This document shows positions 1 to 6,611 of a stretch of DNA of 7,069 nt, piece after piece. How positions within the stretch are numbered: the stretch's first letter is position 1; each line of letters opens with the position of its first letter. The notes below the pieces were generated by a model. The model saw nothing but the letters and a program-made list of their open reading frames with translations. It had not been told where the DNA came from and made no database searches. This DNA is from Gammaproteobacteria bacterium (GTDB taxonomy: Bacteria > Pseudomonadota > Gammaproteobacteria > GCA-001735895): positions 1-7,069 of the forward strand of contig JAASSH010000105.1 of the NCBI GenBank assembly GCA_021767985.1, in the 5' to 3' direction. A program made the translations under genes and the position numbers.

Positions 1-282
1 GTACCGTGACCTTTGCCGATACGGCGGATGGTTTTACCACGCCGAACTTCAGTCTCAATACCGCCGCCAGCAATGGTGCCGCCACCATCGATGCCGCGGG
101 CAACTGGACCTACACGCCGAATGCGAATTACAACGGTGCCGACAGCTTTGTTGTCCAGGTGACCGATGACGATGGCAATGTCGAAACCCAGACCATCAAC
201 ATCACGGTGACACAAATCGACGATGCCGGTACCTTCGGCGGCGATGTCTCCGCCACCACCAATGAAGATACCGCGACTTCGG
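1..282 (+). repeat. Tandem 282-bp coding repeat, copy 1
   Basis: This is a 94-codon unit of the repeat protein, beginning with the words gtaccgtgacctttgcc, which recur exactly 282 bp later. It encodes one tandem-95/cadherin-like domain (NWTYTPNANYNGADSF core, then VTDDDGN) plus the linker containing NEDTATSG. The window opens at this repeat word, so more copies probably lie upstream. Confidence 0.9.
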
Positions 283-2459
283 GTACCGTGACCTTTGCCG
301 ATACGGCGGATGGCTTTACCACGCCGAATTTCAGTCTCAATACCGCCGCCAGCAACGGTGTCGCCGCCATCGATGCCGCGGGCAACTGGACCTACACGCC
401 GAATGCCAATTACAACGGTGCGGATAGCTTCATCGTCCAGGTCACCGATGACGATGGCAATGTCGAAACCCAGGTCATTAATATCACGGTCAGCCCGATA
501 AACGATGCCGCCGTGATCGCCGGTGTCGACACCGGGTCGATACAGGAAGATGTTGACGTTATCGCCAATAACATCAGTACTTCTGGTGTACTCACGATTG
601 CCGACCCTGATACCGGCGAGTCCATCTTTGTGGCTGGCACGATCACCGGTACTTACGGTGATCTCGTGATGCAGACCAATGGCAACTGGACCTATACCGC
701 CGATAATACGCAGGCAGCTATCCAGCAGCTCGACGCACTGGAAAGCGTTACCGATACGCTGACGGTAACCAGCTTCGATGGCACCACGCACAACGTGGTG
801 ATTACGATCAACGGCAGCGAGGATGCGGCGCAAATCAGCGGCACGATAATCGGATCGGTGACCGAAGACGGCACGCTGACCTCGAGCGGCACGCTTACGA
901 TCACGGATACCGATACCAGCGATACCCCGAGTTTCGCCGATGTCGGCGTCATCGCGGGCGATAACGCTTACGGTACCTTCGAGATGACCGCGGGCACCTG
1001 GACCTACACGCTCGACAACAACAACGCGGCGGTGCAGGCGCTGGATGTTGGCGAAACCCTGACCGATACGCACACTTTTACCGCAACCGATGGTTCGACC
1101 CAGCAGGTCACAGTGACGATCAACGGTGCGGAAGACGCGCCGGTGTTCGACTCGACCGCGGTGACCGCGGCGACGGAAGGCGTGGCTTACAGCTATACGA
1201 TCACGACTAGCGATGTCGATGTCGAGGCGGTAACGATTACCGCGCCGACGCTGCCGGCCTGGCTGACCCTGGTCGACAATGGTGACGGTACGGCGACCCT
1301 GAGCGGCACCCCGAGCAACGCCGAGGTCGGCAGCCATAATGTCGTGCTCAACGTTTCAGACGGCAGCTTAAGCAGCAATCAGAACTTCACCATTACCGTG
1401 GCGAACGTCAACAATGCCGCGGTGATCGGTGGCGTGGATACGGGCTCGGTGACCGAGGATGAGAATGTCGTCGATGAAAAGATTAGCGTATCGGGCGCGT
1501 TGACCGTTACCGATCCCGATGCGGGCGAATCCAGTTTTGTCGCCGGCACTATCAACGGTGCGCTCGGCAGCCTGACGATCGATGCGGCAGGCAACTGGCG
1601 CTACAGCGCCGACAATAGTAATCCCGAGATCCAGGCATTGCAGGCCGGGGATACGATTATCGAGACATTGACCGTCACGACCGTCGACGGCAGCACCCGC
1701 GATATCGAAATTCTCATCAACGGCGCGCAGGAAGCCGCACCGCCGCCGGTGGTCGAACCGCCAGTGGTCGAACCGCCGCCCGAAGAAGAGCCGCCGCCCG
1801 AGGAAGAGGTAGTCGAGGAAGACAGCACGAGCGCTACCGAGCAAGTTCTCGAGGAAATTGTCCCGATCGTGCAGGGCAGCTCGCCGCCGCCGGCCCCGGA
1901 GGTCGTCTCCTCGCCAGATATCGTCGAAGAAGAGCAGTCCGTAAAGCTCGAAAAGGCTCGCTTTCAACCGAATATGGTGGATCCGGCGACCGAACTTCGG
2001 CCGGCCCAGCCGATACAGAACGCTGCGCTTGACGTCGACCGGCTGAGCCTGCAGGTCAGCGACGACGAGGCGCTCAACGAGCAATTCGAGCTCGAATTGC
2101 TCGATCGAATCGACCAAATGCACCAGGGCATGGATAACGAGGCCTATCGCAATGCCGACGATGTCGAAGTGCAGAGTGTCATGGGCTCCACCGCAACCAT
2201 TACTGCCGGTATCGTCAGCTGGGTGCTGCGCGGCGGTTCACTGCTGGCGAGCCTGATGGGCACCGTACCGTTACTTAACCGTTTCGATCCGCTGCCGATA
2301 CTAAAGACCAGGGACGATGAAGAAAATGTAGCGGAAGACGATGACGATGACGATGACGATGACACCGAGAGCCAGACCAGGCGACACGCCAGGCGCGTGG
2401 ACAACTTGTTCTCGGGTAAACAGGACGCTCAGCAACGTAGCGGATTCGTAGATGAATAA
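1..2459 (+). CDS. Large VCBS/cadherin-like repeat surface protein, C-terminal part (5' end outside window)
   Basis: The reading frame is open from the window edge (first full codon at 3) to the TAA at 2457-2459. The GTG at 6 lies inside a repeat unit and is not the true start. Counting residues from that codon: 1-70 and 95-164 are tandem-95/cadherin-like repeats with the NYNGADSF motif; about 167-273, 274-377 and 471-576 are VCBS repeats (NWTY/TWTY/NWRY cores, DxLTVT strands); 378-470 resembles a putative-Ig (He_PIG) domain with PAWLTLVDNGDGTATLSGTP. Then come a Pro/Glu-rich linker (578-606), a stretch with no recognised domain (607-725), a hydrophobic segment split by RGG (about 733-757) ending in FDPLPIL, and an acidic tail with nine Asp. 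Such repeat arrays are known from large secreted or surface adhesins; calling this one an adhesin is inference. No RTX GGxGxD nonapeptides are visible, so a standard type I secretion C-terminus is not apparent. The gene overlaps the downstream c-di-GMP gene by 8 bp. Confidence 0.85.
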   Translation, partial: TVTFADTADGFTTPNFSLNTAASNGAATIDAAGNWTYTPNANYNGADSFVVQVTDDDGNVETQTINITVTQIDDAGTFGGDVSATTNEDTATSGTVTFADTADGFTTPNFSLNTAASNGVAAIDAAGNWTYTPNANYNGADSFIVQVTDDDGNVETQVINITVSPINDAAVIAGVDTGSIQEDVDVIANNISTSGVLTIADPDTGESIFVAGTITGTYGDLVMQTNGNWTYTADNTQAAIQQLDALESVTDTLTVTSFDGTTHNVVITINGSEDAAQISGTIIGSVTEDGTLTSSGTLTITDTDTSDTPSFADVGVIAGDNAYGTFEMTAGTWTYTLDNNNAAVQALDVGETLTDTHTFTATDGSTQQVTVTINGAEDAPVFDSTAVTAATEGVAYSYTITTSDVDVEAVTITAPTLPAWLTLVDNGDGTATLSGTPSNAEVGSHNVVLNVSDGSLSSNQNFTITVANVNNAAVIGGVDTGSVTEDENVVDEKISVSGALTVTDPDAGESSFVAGTINGALGSLTIDAAGNWRYSADNSNPEIQALQAGDTIIETLTVTTVDGSTRDIEILINGAQEAAPPPVVEPPVVEPPPEEEPPPEEEVVEEDSTSATEQVLEEIVPIVQGSSPPPAPEVVSSPDIVEEEQSVKLEKARFQPNMVDPATELRPAQPIQNAALDVDRLSLQVSDDEALNEQFELELLDRIDQMHQGMDNEAYRNADDVEVQSVMGSTATITAGIVSWVLRGGSLLASLMGTVPLLNRFDPLPILKTRDDEENVAEDDDDDDDDDTESQTRRHARRVDNLFSGKQDAQQRSGFVDE
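283..498 (+). repeat. Tandem coding repeat, copy 2 (loses similarity near its end)
   Basis: Second copy of the unit. By eye it differs from copy 1 at about 17 positions over 213 bp, many of them silent third-base changes; a few are replacements, such as A to V and VV to IV. After the INITV strand the sequence leaves the repeat and enters the first VCBS domain, so this is the last copy of this type in the array. Confidence 0.88.
1740..1823 (+). repeat. Pro/Glu-rich linker with short internal repeats
   Basis: These codons encode PPVVE twice and then PPPEEE twice, followed by VVEED. At DNA level the units gtggtcgaaccgcc and ccgccgcccgaagaagag recur with few changes. The tract separates the folded beta-domains from the C-terminal region and is probably an extended, stiff, negatively charged spacer. 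Confidence 0.8.
2078..2103. repeat. Perfect 26-bp palindrome inside the repeat-protein gene
   Basis: The left arm cgagcaattcgag (2078-2090) is followed with no spacer by its exact reverse complement (2091-2103). Symmetry stops at 2077/2104 (A opposite A). It encodes EQFELELL. It could be a protein-binding site, a cruciform-forming site or a chance result of repeated Glu/Leu codons. No function is shown by the sequence. Confidence 0.75.
2181..2303 (+). other. Hydrophobic C-terminal segment of the repeat protein (possible membrane anchor)
   Basis: These codons give a segment starting MGSTATITAGIVSWVL, then RGG, then SLLASLMGTVPLLNRF and DPLPIL. It is the only strongly hydrophobic stretch in the visible protein. 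The two halves on either side of RGG could form one imperfect membrane helix, a hairpin, or an amphipathic patch. Similar GGSLLAS...FDPLPIL endings are, as far as I recall, seen at the ends of other giant proteobacterial repeat proteins; that resemblance is from memory and not checked. Confidence 0.5.
2337..2363 (+). repeat. Hexanucleotide microsatellite encoding nine Asp
   Basis: Alternating gac and gat codons form a gacgat repeat of 4.5 units within the C-terminal tail. Length changes by whole hexamers would keep the reading frame, adding or removing Asp pairs. The acidic run lies between a DDEE cluster and a basic TRRHARR stretch. Confidence 0.85.
2439..2444 (+). promoter_or_regulatory. 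Weak Shine-Dalgarno-like site for the c-di-GMP gene
   Basis: The word agcgga ends 7 bases before the ATG at 2452. It is a poor match to AGGAGG, so initiation of the downstream gene may rely on ribosomes finishing the overlapping repeat-protein gene. Confidence 0.35.
2452..2459 (+). other. 8-bp overlap between repeat-protein gene and c-di-GMP gene
   Basis: The ATG of the downstream gene starts at 2452 and the TAA of the upstream gene ends at 2459, in different frames (atgaataa). This is a direct sign of co-transcription and of likely translational coupling. Confidence 0.85.
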
Positions 2460-5451
2460 ACTTCGAAAATCCCTGGGGCTATTATTTCCGGCGATGCGCA
2501 TCGCGATCGCGCTGGCGCTGTTGACCGCCTGTATCCTGCTGAGCGCGGACATGTTCGGATTTACCCCGGACGAAGACAAGATGGCGCTGGACACCCGCAA
2601 GCAGATCGCCGAATCGCTGGCGATCCAGTTTTCAGTGATGGATCCGAAGCGCGATATCCGCAAGATCGAGGGGCTCATCAGAATCGTTGCCAAGCGTAAC
2701 CCGGCGATCCTGTCGACCGGGATCCGCAAGGCGTCGGGGCAGGTCGTGTTCCAGTCGCCGAACCACGCCCGGATGTGGGAAGGTTACGACGAAACGAAAT
2801 CGACCTCGTCGCACGTGCTGGTGCCGCTGGTGCAGGGCAACAAGCTGTGGGGCAACATCGAACTGCGCTTCCCGGCGCTCAACAGCGATACCTTCGTCGG
2901 CTATACCCAGAAATCGATTTTCAAGCTGCTGGTATTTTTTATCCTGATCGGTTTCTTCGTCTACCTGGTGTTCATGCTGCGTACGTTGAAGCAGCTAGAC
3001 CCGAGCGCGGTTATCCCGGAGCGGGTAAACGCCGCCTTCGATACGCTGTCGGAGGGCGTCATGATCGTCGACGAGGAAGAACAGATCCTGCTCACCAACA
3101 AGGCGTTTACCGACAAGATCGACCGCGACGCGATCACGCTGCTCGGCACCAAAGCCTCCGAGTTGAACTGGGAGCGGGTGTCGAAGGAAAAATCCGGTAC
3201 GGAATTACCCTGGCTAGAGGTACTAAAAACTGGCAAGCCGACCATCGGCGCGCAGTTCAACCTGGTCCCCGACGAGGGCGATACCATCAAGTTCGCAATT
3301 AACGCTTCGCCGATACTGAGCCCCGAGGGCAAACCGCAGGGCGTGCTGATCACGCTCGATGACATCACCGAAATCGAGGAGCGCAACGTCCAGCTGCAGA
3401 CCATGGTCCAGCGTCTCGAGAAAACCCAGGCCAAGGTGCAGGAACAGAACAAGGAGCTGTCTTACCTGGCGACGCGCGACGCGCTTACCGGCTGTCTCAA
3501 CCGACGCTCGTTCTCCGAGCAGTTCGAGCAGCTGTTCCAGGCCGCGCGCGAGGATGGCAGCGAACTATCCTGCATCATGGTCGACCTCGACCATTTCAAG
3601 TCGGTCAACGATAACTTCGGTCACGCGACCGGTGACGAGGTGATCAAACTGCTGGCCGAGATCCTGAAATCGAATACCCGCAGTGAAGACCTGGTCGGGC
3701 GCTACGGCGGTGAGGAATTTTGTCTGGTGTTACCCGGGATGCCGATGGACGTCGCGATGAAAGCCGCCGAGCGGATTCGCCTGCGGGTCAAGGACGAATC
3801 GACCAAGCGTTACGAGAACGGGCCCCGGGTGACCGCGAGTCTCGGGGTCGCGAGTATCCGGGATAACCCGGAAGATCCGAGCGCACTCAATAATATGGCG
3901 GACGAGGCCCTGTACGGCGCCAAGCAGACCGGGCGTAACCGCGTGGTCAGCTATGCATCGATGTCCGAAATCGATGAAATTACCGAGTTCACCACGGCCG
4001 AAACGCTGCCGGAATCGGCTCCGGGATCTAACGTCGCCAGCCTGCAGCAGCGCATCACCGAGCTTGAGGATATCGCCTCGGAGTTCTCATCCGAGCTCGA
4101 GTACAGCAAGAGCTACGACCACCTCACCGGCCTCCCCAACCAGATACTGTTTTACGATCGCATCCACCAGGCGATCGAGCGCGGCTGCCGTCACGACCAG
4201 TTGGCCGCGGTGCTGATTATCGATATCGAGATGTTCAGCCAGGTCAACGCCAGTCTCGGGCGCTCCGGCGGCGACGAGTTGCTGAAGCAGGTTGCCTACC
4301 GCCTGAACTCGATCGTGCGCAAGTCCGACGGCGTATCGCGCCTGAGCGTATCGCGGTTTGCCGGTGACGAGTTCGCGATCCTGTTTACCGACCTCCCGGA
4401 AAAGGAGCACGTCACCTGGGCGGTCAAGCGCGTGCTAGATCTCGTCAACCAGCCCGTCGAAATCGACGGCAGCACGGTTTACCTGACCAGTCACGTCGGC
4501 GTCAGCCTGTATCCAACCGACGCGGATACGGTCGAGGGCCTGCTCAACAACGCGATGAGCGCCAAGCAATACAGCAAGAAGCACAAGTCGGAATATGGCT
4601 ATCAGTTTTTCGATAACCACGTGCAGGAGCTGTCGCTCAGGCATTTGAAGCTCGAAGCCGATCTGCACCGCGCGGTCGAGAACGAGGAATGGGTGCTGCA
4701 GTACCAGCCCAAGCTGGATGTCGCAAAGCACAAGATTGTCGGCGTCGAGGCCCTGATCCGCTGGAACCATCCCGAGCGCGGGATAGTCTCGCCCTATGAA
4801 TTTATCGAGTTTGCCGAGCGCCGCGGACTGATCGTGCAAATCGGTGACTGGGTGATCAGGGAGGCCTGCCAACAGTTGCGTCGCTGGCTGGACCAGGGTA
4901 TTCACGATTGCAAGATTGCGATCAATTTGTCCAGCGTGCAGCTGATTCAATCCGATATCGTGCAACAGATACTGACTAACCTCGATGAGTTTAACGTGCC
5001 CCCGCGGCTGTTCGAAATCGAAATCACCGAAACCATATTGATGGAAAACGTGCGCCAGGCGATCGAATCGCTGGAACGGTTGCATGCACGAGGAATTACG
5101 ATTGCGATCGACGATTTCGGCACCGGCTATTCTTCGCTGAGTTATCTGAAAACCCTGCCGATCAACTGTCTCAAGATCGATCGCGGTTTCGTCAGAGATA
5201 TCTGCGTCGATGAAAACGACCAGAAGATCGTGCAGACGCTGATTTCGATGGCGCACTCGATGGGCATGCGGGTCGTCGCCGAGGGTGTCGAGGAGCGCGA
5301 TCAATTCGAGCTCCTCGGAAATTACGCGGTGGACGAGATTCAGGGTTACCTGCTAAGCAAACCGGTCGAGGCCGACGCGGTCGAGGAGATGATAAGAAAC
5401 CCGGGAAAACTGACGGAGTCCTCGGCAAAAGTAGTCCAGTTGCGCCCCTGA
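2452..5451 (+). CDS. Membrane c-di-GMP signalling protein, sensor-PAS-GGDEF-GGDEF-EAL
   Basis: A 999-residue bifunctional candidate that may make and break c-di-GMP at the inner membrane. TM1 is about 16-32 and TM2 about 158-176, enclosing a roughly 120-residue periplasmic domain that I do not recognise with confidence (Cache-like is possible). A PAS domain spans about 193-310 and a coiled coil about 309-340. GGDEF-1 (343-500) is canonical: D378, K383, N386, D395, GGEEF at 419-423 and an inhibitory RxxD site R410-D413 at the right spacing. After a 50-residue linker, GGDEF-2 (about 553-715) reads AGDEF (637-641); it lacks the lysine (S596) and has no RxxD in the usual place. The EAL domain (731-980) keeps the full catalytic set: E766 of EAL, N825, E857, D887, D888, K908, E944 and Q964, so phosphodiesterase activity is likely. 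ATG 2452 is chosen because it precedes a basic MNKLRKS and TM1; M15 would remove the positive N-terminus. Probable partner of the overlapping repeat protein. Confidence 0.93.
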   Translation: MNKLRKSLGLLFPAMRIAIALALLTACILLSADMFGFTPDEDKMALDTRKQIAESLAIQFSVMDPKRDIRKIEGLIRIVAKRNPAILSTGIRKASGQVVFQSPNHARMWEGYDETKSTSSHVLVPLVQGNKLWGNIELRFPALNSDTFVGYTQKSIFKLLVFFILIGFFVYLVFMLRTLKQLDPSAVIPERVNAAFDTLSEGVMIVDEEEQILLTNKAFTDKIDRDAITLLGTKASELNWERVSKEKSGTELPWLEVLKTGKPTIGAQFNLVPDEGDTIKFAINASPILSPEGKPQGVLITLDDITEIEERNVQLQTMVQRLEKTQAKVQEQNKELSYLATRDALTGCLNRRSFSEQFEQLFQAAREDGSELSCIMVDLDHFKSVNDNFGHATGDEVIKLLAEILKSNTRSEDLVGRYGGEEFCLVLPGMPMDVAMKAAERIRLRVKDESTKRYENGPRVTASLGVASIRDNPEDPSALNNMADEALYGAKQTGRNRVVSYASMSEIDEITEFTTAETLPESAPGSNVASLQQRITELEDIASEFSSELEYSKSYDHLTGLPNQILFYDRIHQAIERGCRHDQLAAVLIIDIEMFSQVNASLGRSGGDELLKQVAYRLNSIVRKSDGVSRLSVSRFAGDEFAILFTDLPEKEHVTWAVKRVLDLVNQPVEIDGSTVYLTSHVGVSLYPTDADTVEGLLNNAMSAKQYSKKHKSEYGYQFFDNHVQELSLRHLKLEADLHRAVENEEWVLQYQPKLDVAKHKIVGVEALIRWNHPERGIVSPYEFIEFAERRGLIVQIGDWVIREACQQLRRWLDQGIHDCKIAINLSSVQLIQSDIVQQILTNLDEFNVPPRLFEIEITETILMENVRQAIESLERLHARGITIAIDDFGTGYSSLSYLKTLPINCLKIDRGFVRDICVDENDQKIVQTLISMAHSMGMRVVAEGVEERDQFELLGNYAVDEIQGYLLSKPVEADAVEEMIRNPGKLTESSAKVVQLRP

Positions 5452-5468
5452 GCCCGATCGTCAGGCCT
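5452..5468. other. Short gap between convergent genes
   Basis: Only 17 bp separate the stop of the c-di-GMP gene from the stop of pdxB on the other strand. I see no convincing terminator here. The best inverted repeat, CCTGA at 5447-5451 with TCAGG at 5461-5465, has a 5-bp stem, a 9-base loop and no T-run. Confidence 0.7.
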
Positions 5469-6611
5469 TCAATCCGATAACTTGAATCCCAGTTGCCGCA
5501 GCGTTGTCAGCGGCAATCCTGTAGTTTCCCGTTTGATGCTGAAACGCGGATACTCGAGCCGGTCGGGGTAGACCCGGCGCAAGCCGTCGAAATGAGCGGC
5601 AAAATCTTCGTCTCCAAGCGCCGCGCCGGCGACTAAAGCTTCGTGATCACGCCAGATATTGCAATGCAGGCGAAACAGCTCGGCCCAGGCCGCGAGCCCG
5701 GACCGGGACCGGTCGCAGTCGAGCTGCTGCTTTTCCGGGAGCAGTGTCGACATGTGCCAGCCGGATTCCAGTCCGAAATGCGCGCAGGCTGCATCGAGTA
5801 TCATTTGCGTCCCCCGCAATCGACCTTCCACGCTGTAACCCGCGATATGCGGGGTGGCGAGATCGACCCGCTGCAGCAGATCTCGCGAAACCTGCGGTTC
5901 ACCTTCCCAGGTGTCGAGGAATACGGTTATATCGTCACGTTCGTTCAGCAGCTCGAGCAGGGCGGCGTTGTCGACCACCTCGCCACGCGCCGCGTTGACC
6001 AGCAGGCAATTCGCGTTCAGGCTTTGCAGTCGGTCTTTATCGAACATGTGGTAGGTCGGGTGCCTGCCGTCACGCGTCAACGGCACGTGCAGGCTGATGA
6101 AGTTGCATTCCCGCAGAATCGTGTCGAGAGCGACGAAGTTCCGGTTGCAGTCGCCGGCTTCCAGCAGCGGTGGATCGCACAACAGGCAGTCGATGCCGAG
6201 CGCGTCCAGTTTCTGCCTGAGGCGCGACCCGACGTTGCCGTGGCCGACGATGCCCGCCCTGAGCCGGAACGGATCGAATCCCTTGTGCTGCGCCAGCGCG
6301 AACAAACCGCTGACGACGTACTCGGAAGCCGCCTCGGCGTTGCAGCCGGCCGCGTTGCTGCAGCCGATGCCGGCGTTTTCGAGATATTCCAGGTCGATGT
6401 GATCGGTGCCGATGGTCGCGGTGCCGACAAACTCTACCGGCGTGCCGTCGAGTAAATCCTGGTCGACGCGGGTCACGGTGCGGGTGATCAGGCAGCGGCA
6501 ATCCTGCAGGTGCCGCCGCCGGATTTCGCGCCCTGGCATGAGCTTGACGTCGCCCAGATCACGAAAGGCGTCGGCCACGCTCGGAATGTTCTGATCCGCG
6601 AGGATCTTCAC
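5469..6611 (-). CDS. pdxB: Erythronate-4-phosphate dehydrogenase
   Basis: Cytosolic NAD-dependent enzyme of the DXP-dependent pyridoxal 5'-phosphate pathway; it oxidises 4-phospho-D-erythronate to 2-oxo-3-hydroxy-4-phosphobutanoate. It belongs to the D-2-hydroxyacid dehydrogenase family. With the GTG start at 6611 the protein has 380 residues, the usual size. Visible signatures are an N-terminus MKILADQNIP, very like the E. coli start; FVGTATIGTDHID; GCNAEAASEYV; a nucleotide-binding GHGNVG (123-128) followed by D at the end of the next strand (CDPP); and catalytic R209 (AARGE), E236 (WEGEP) and H255 (TPHIAGYSVEG). The C-terminal 90 residues fit the PdxB dimerisation domain (FDGLRRVYPDR, RQLGFKL). 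A TTG three codons upstream (6620) would also be in frame, but the GTG gives the family N-terminus and a 4-bp GTGA overlap with argE. The pair is probably one transcript. Confidence 0.95.
   Translation of the reverse strand: MKILADQNIPSVADAFRDLGDVKLMPGREIRRRHLQDCRCLITRTVTRVDQDLLDGTPVEFVGTATIGTDHIDLEYLENAGIGCSNAAGCNAEAASEYVVSGLFALAQHKGFDPFRLRAGIVGHGNVGSRLRQKLDALGIDCLLCDPPLLEAGDCNRNFVALDTILRECNFISLHVPLTRDGRHPTYHMFDKDRLQSLNANCLLVNAARGEVVDNAALLELLNERDDITVFLDTWEGEPQVSRDLLQRVDLATPHIAGYSVEGRLRGTQMILDAACAHFGLESGWHMSTLLPEKQQLDCDRSRSGLAAWAELFRLHCNIWRDHEALVAGAALGDEDFAAHFDGLRRVYPDRLEYPRFSIKRETTGLPLTTLRQLGFKLSD
6608..6611 (-). other. GTGA stop/start overlap joining argE and pdxB
   Basis: On the minus strand the GTG of pdxB (6611-6609) shares two bases with the TGA of argE (6610-6608). 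No strong Shine-Dalgarno word precedes it, so re-initiation by terminating ribosomes is the likely route of pdxB translation. Confidence 0.8.

Noticed and set aside
6..8. GTG as the start codon of the repeat protein
   Set aside because: The same GTG recurs 282 bp later inside the second repeat unit, and the frame is open to the window edge, so the true start is upstream.
1368..2123. 251-codon open frame on the minus strand
   Set aside because: It lies wholly opposite the repeat-protein gene, its product is rich in Arg/Leu/Phe/Asp without domains, and it is explained by the codon bias of the plus strand.
1..2459. RTX type I secretion adhesin
   Set aside because: No GGxGxDxxx nonapeptide repeats are seen in the visible C-terminal part; secretion by type I remains possible but is not supported here.
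2500..2515. GCGATCGC octamer as a special signal
   Set aside because: It falls in Ala/Ile codons of the first membrane helix in a GC-rich gene and is expected from composition.
4435..5304. 289-codon open frame on the minus strand
   Set aside because: It is antisense to the conserved GGDEF-2/EAL coding sequence and shows no recognisable domain.
5447..5465. CCTGA/TCAGG inverted repeat as a transcription terminator between the convergent genes
   Set aside because: The stem is only 5 bp with a 9-base loop and no T-run on either strand.
5643..6455. 270-codon open frame on the plus strand
   Set aside because: It is antisense to pdxB, whose catalytic motifs are intact; the product has no domain and is a GC-bias shadow.
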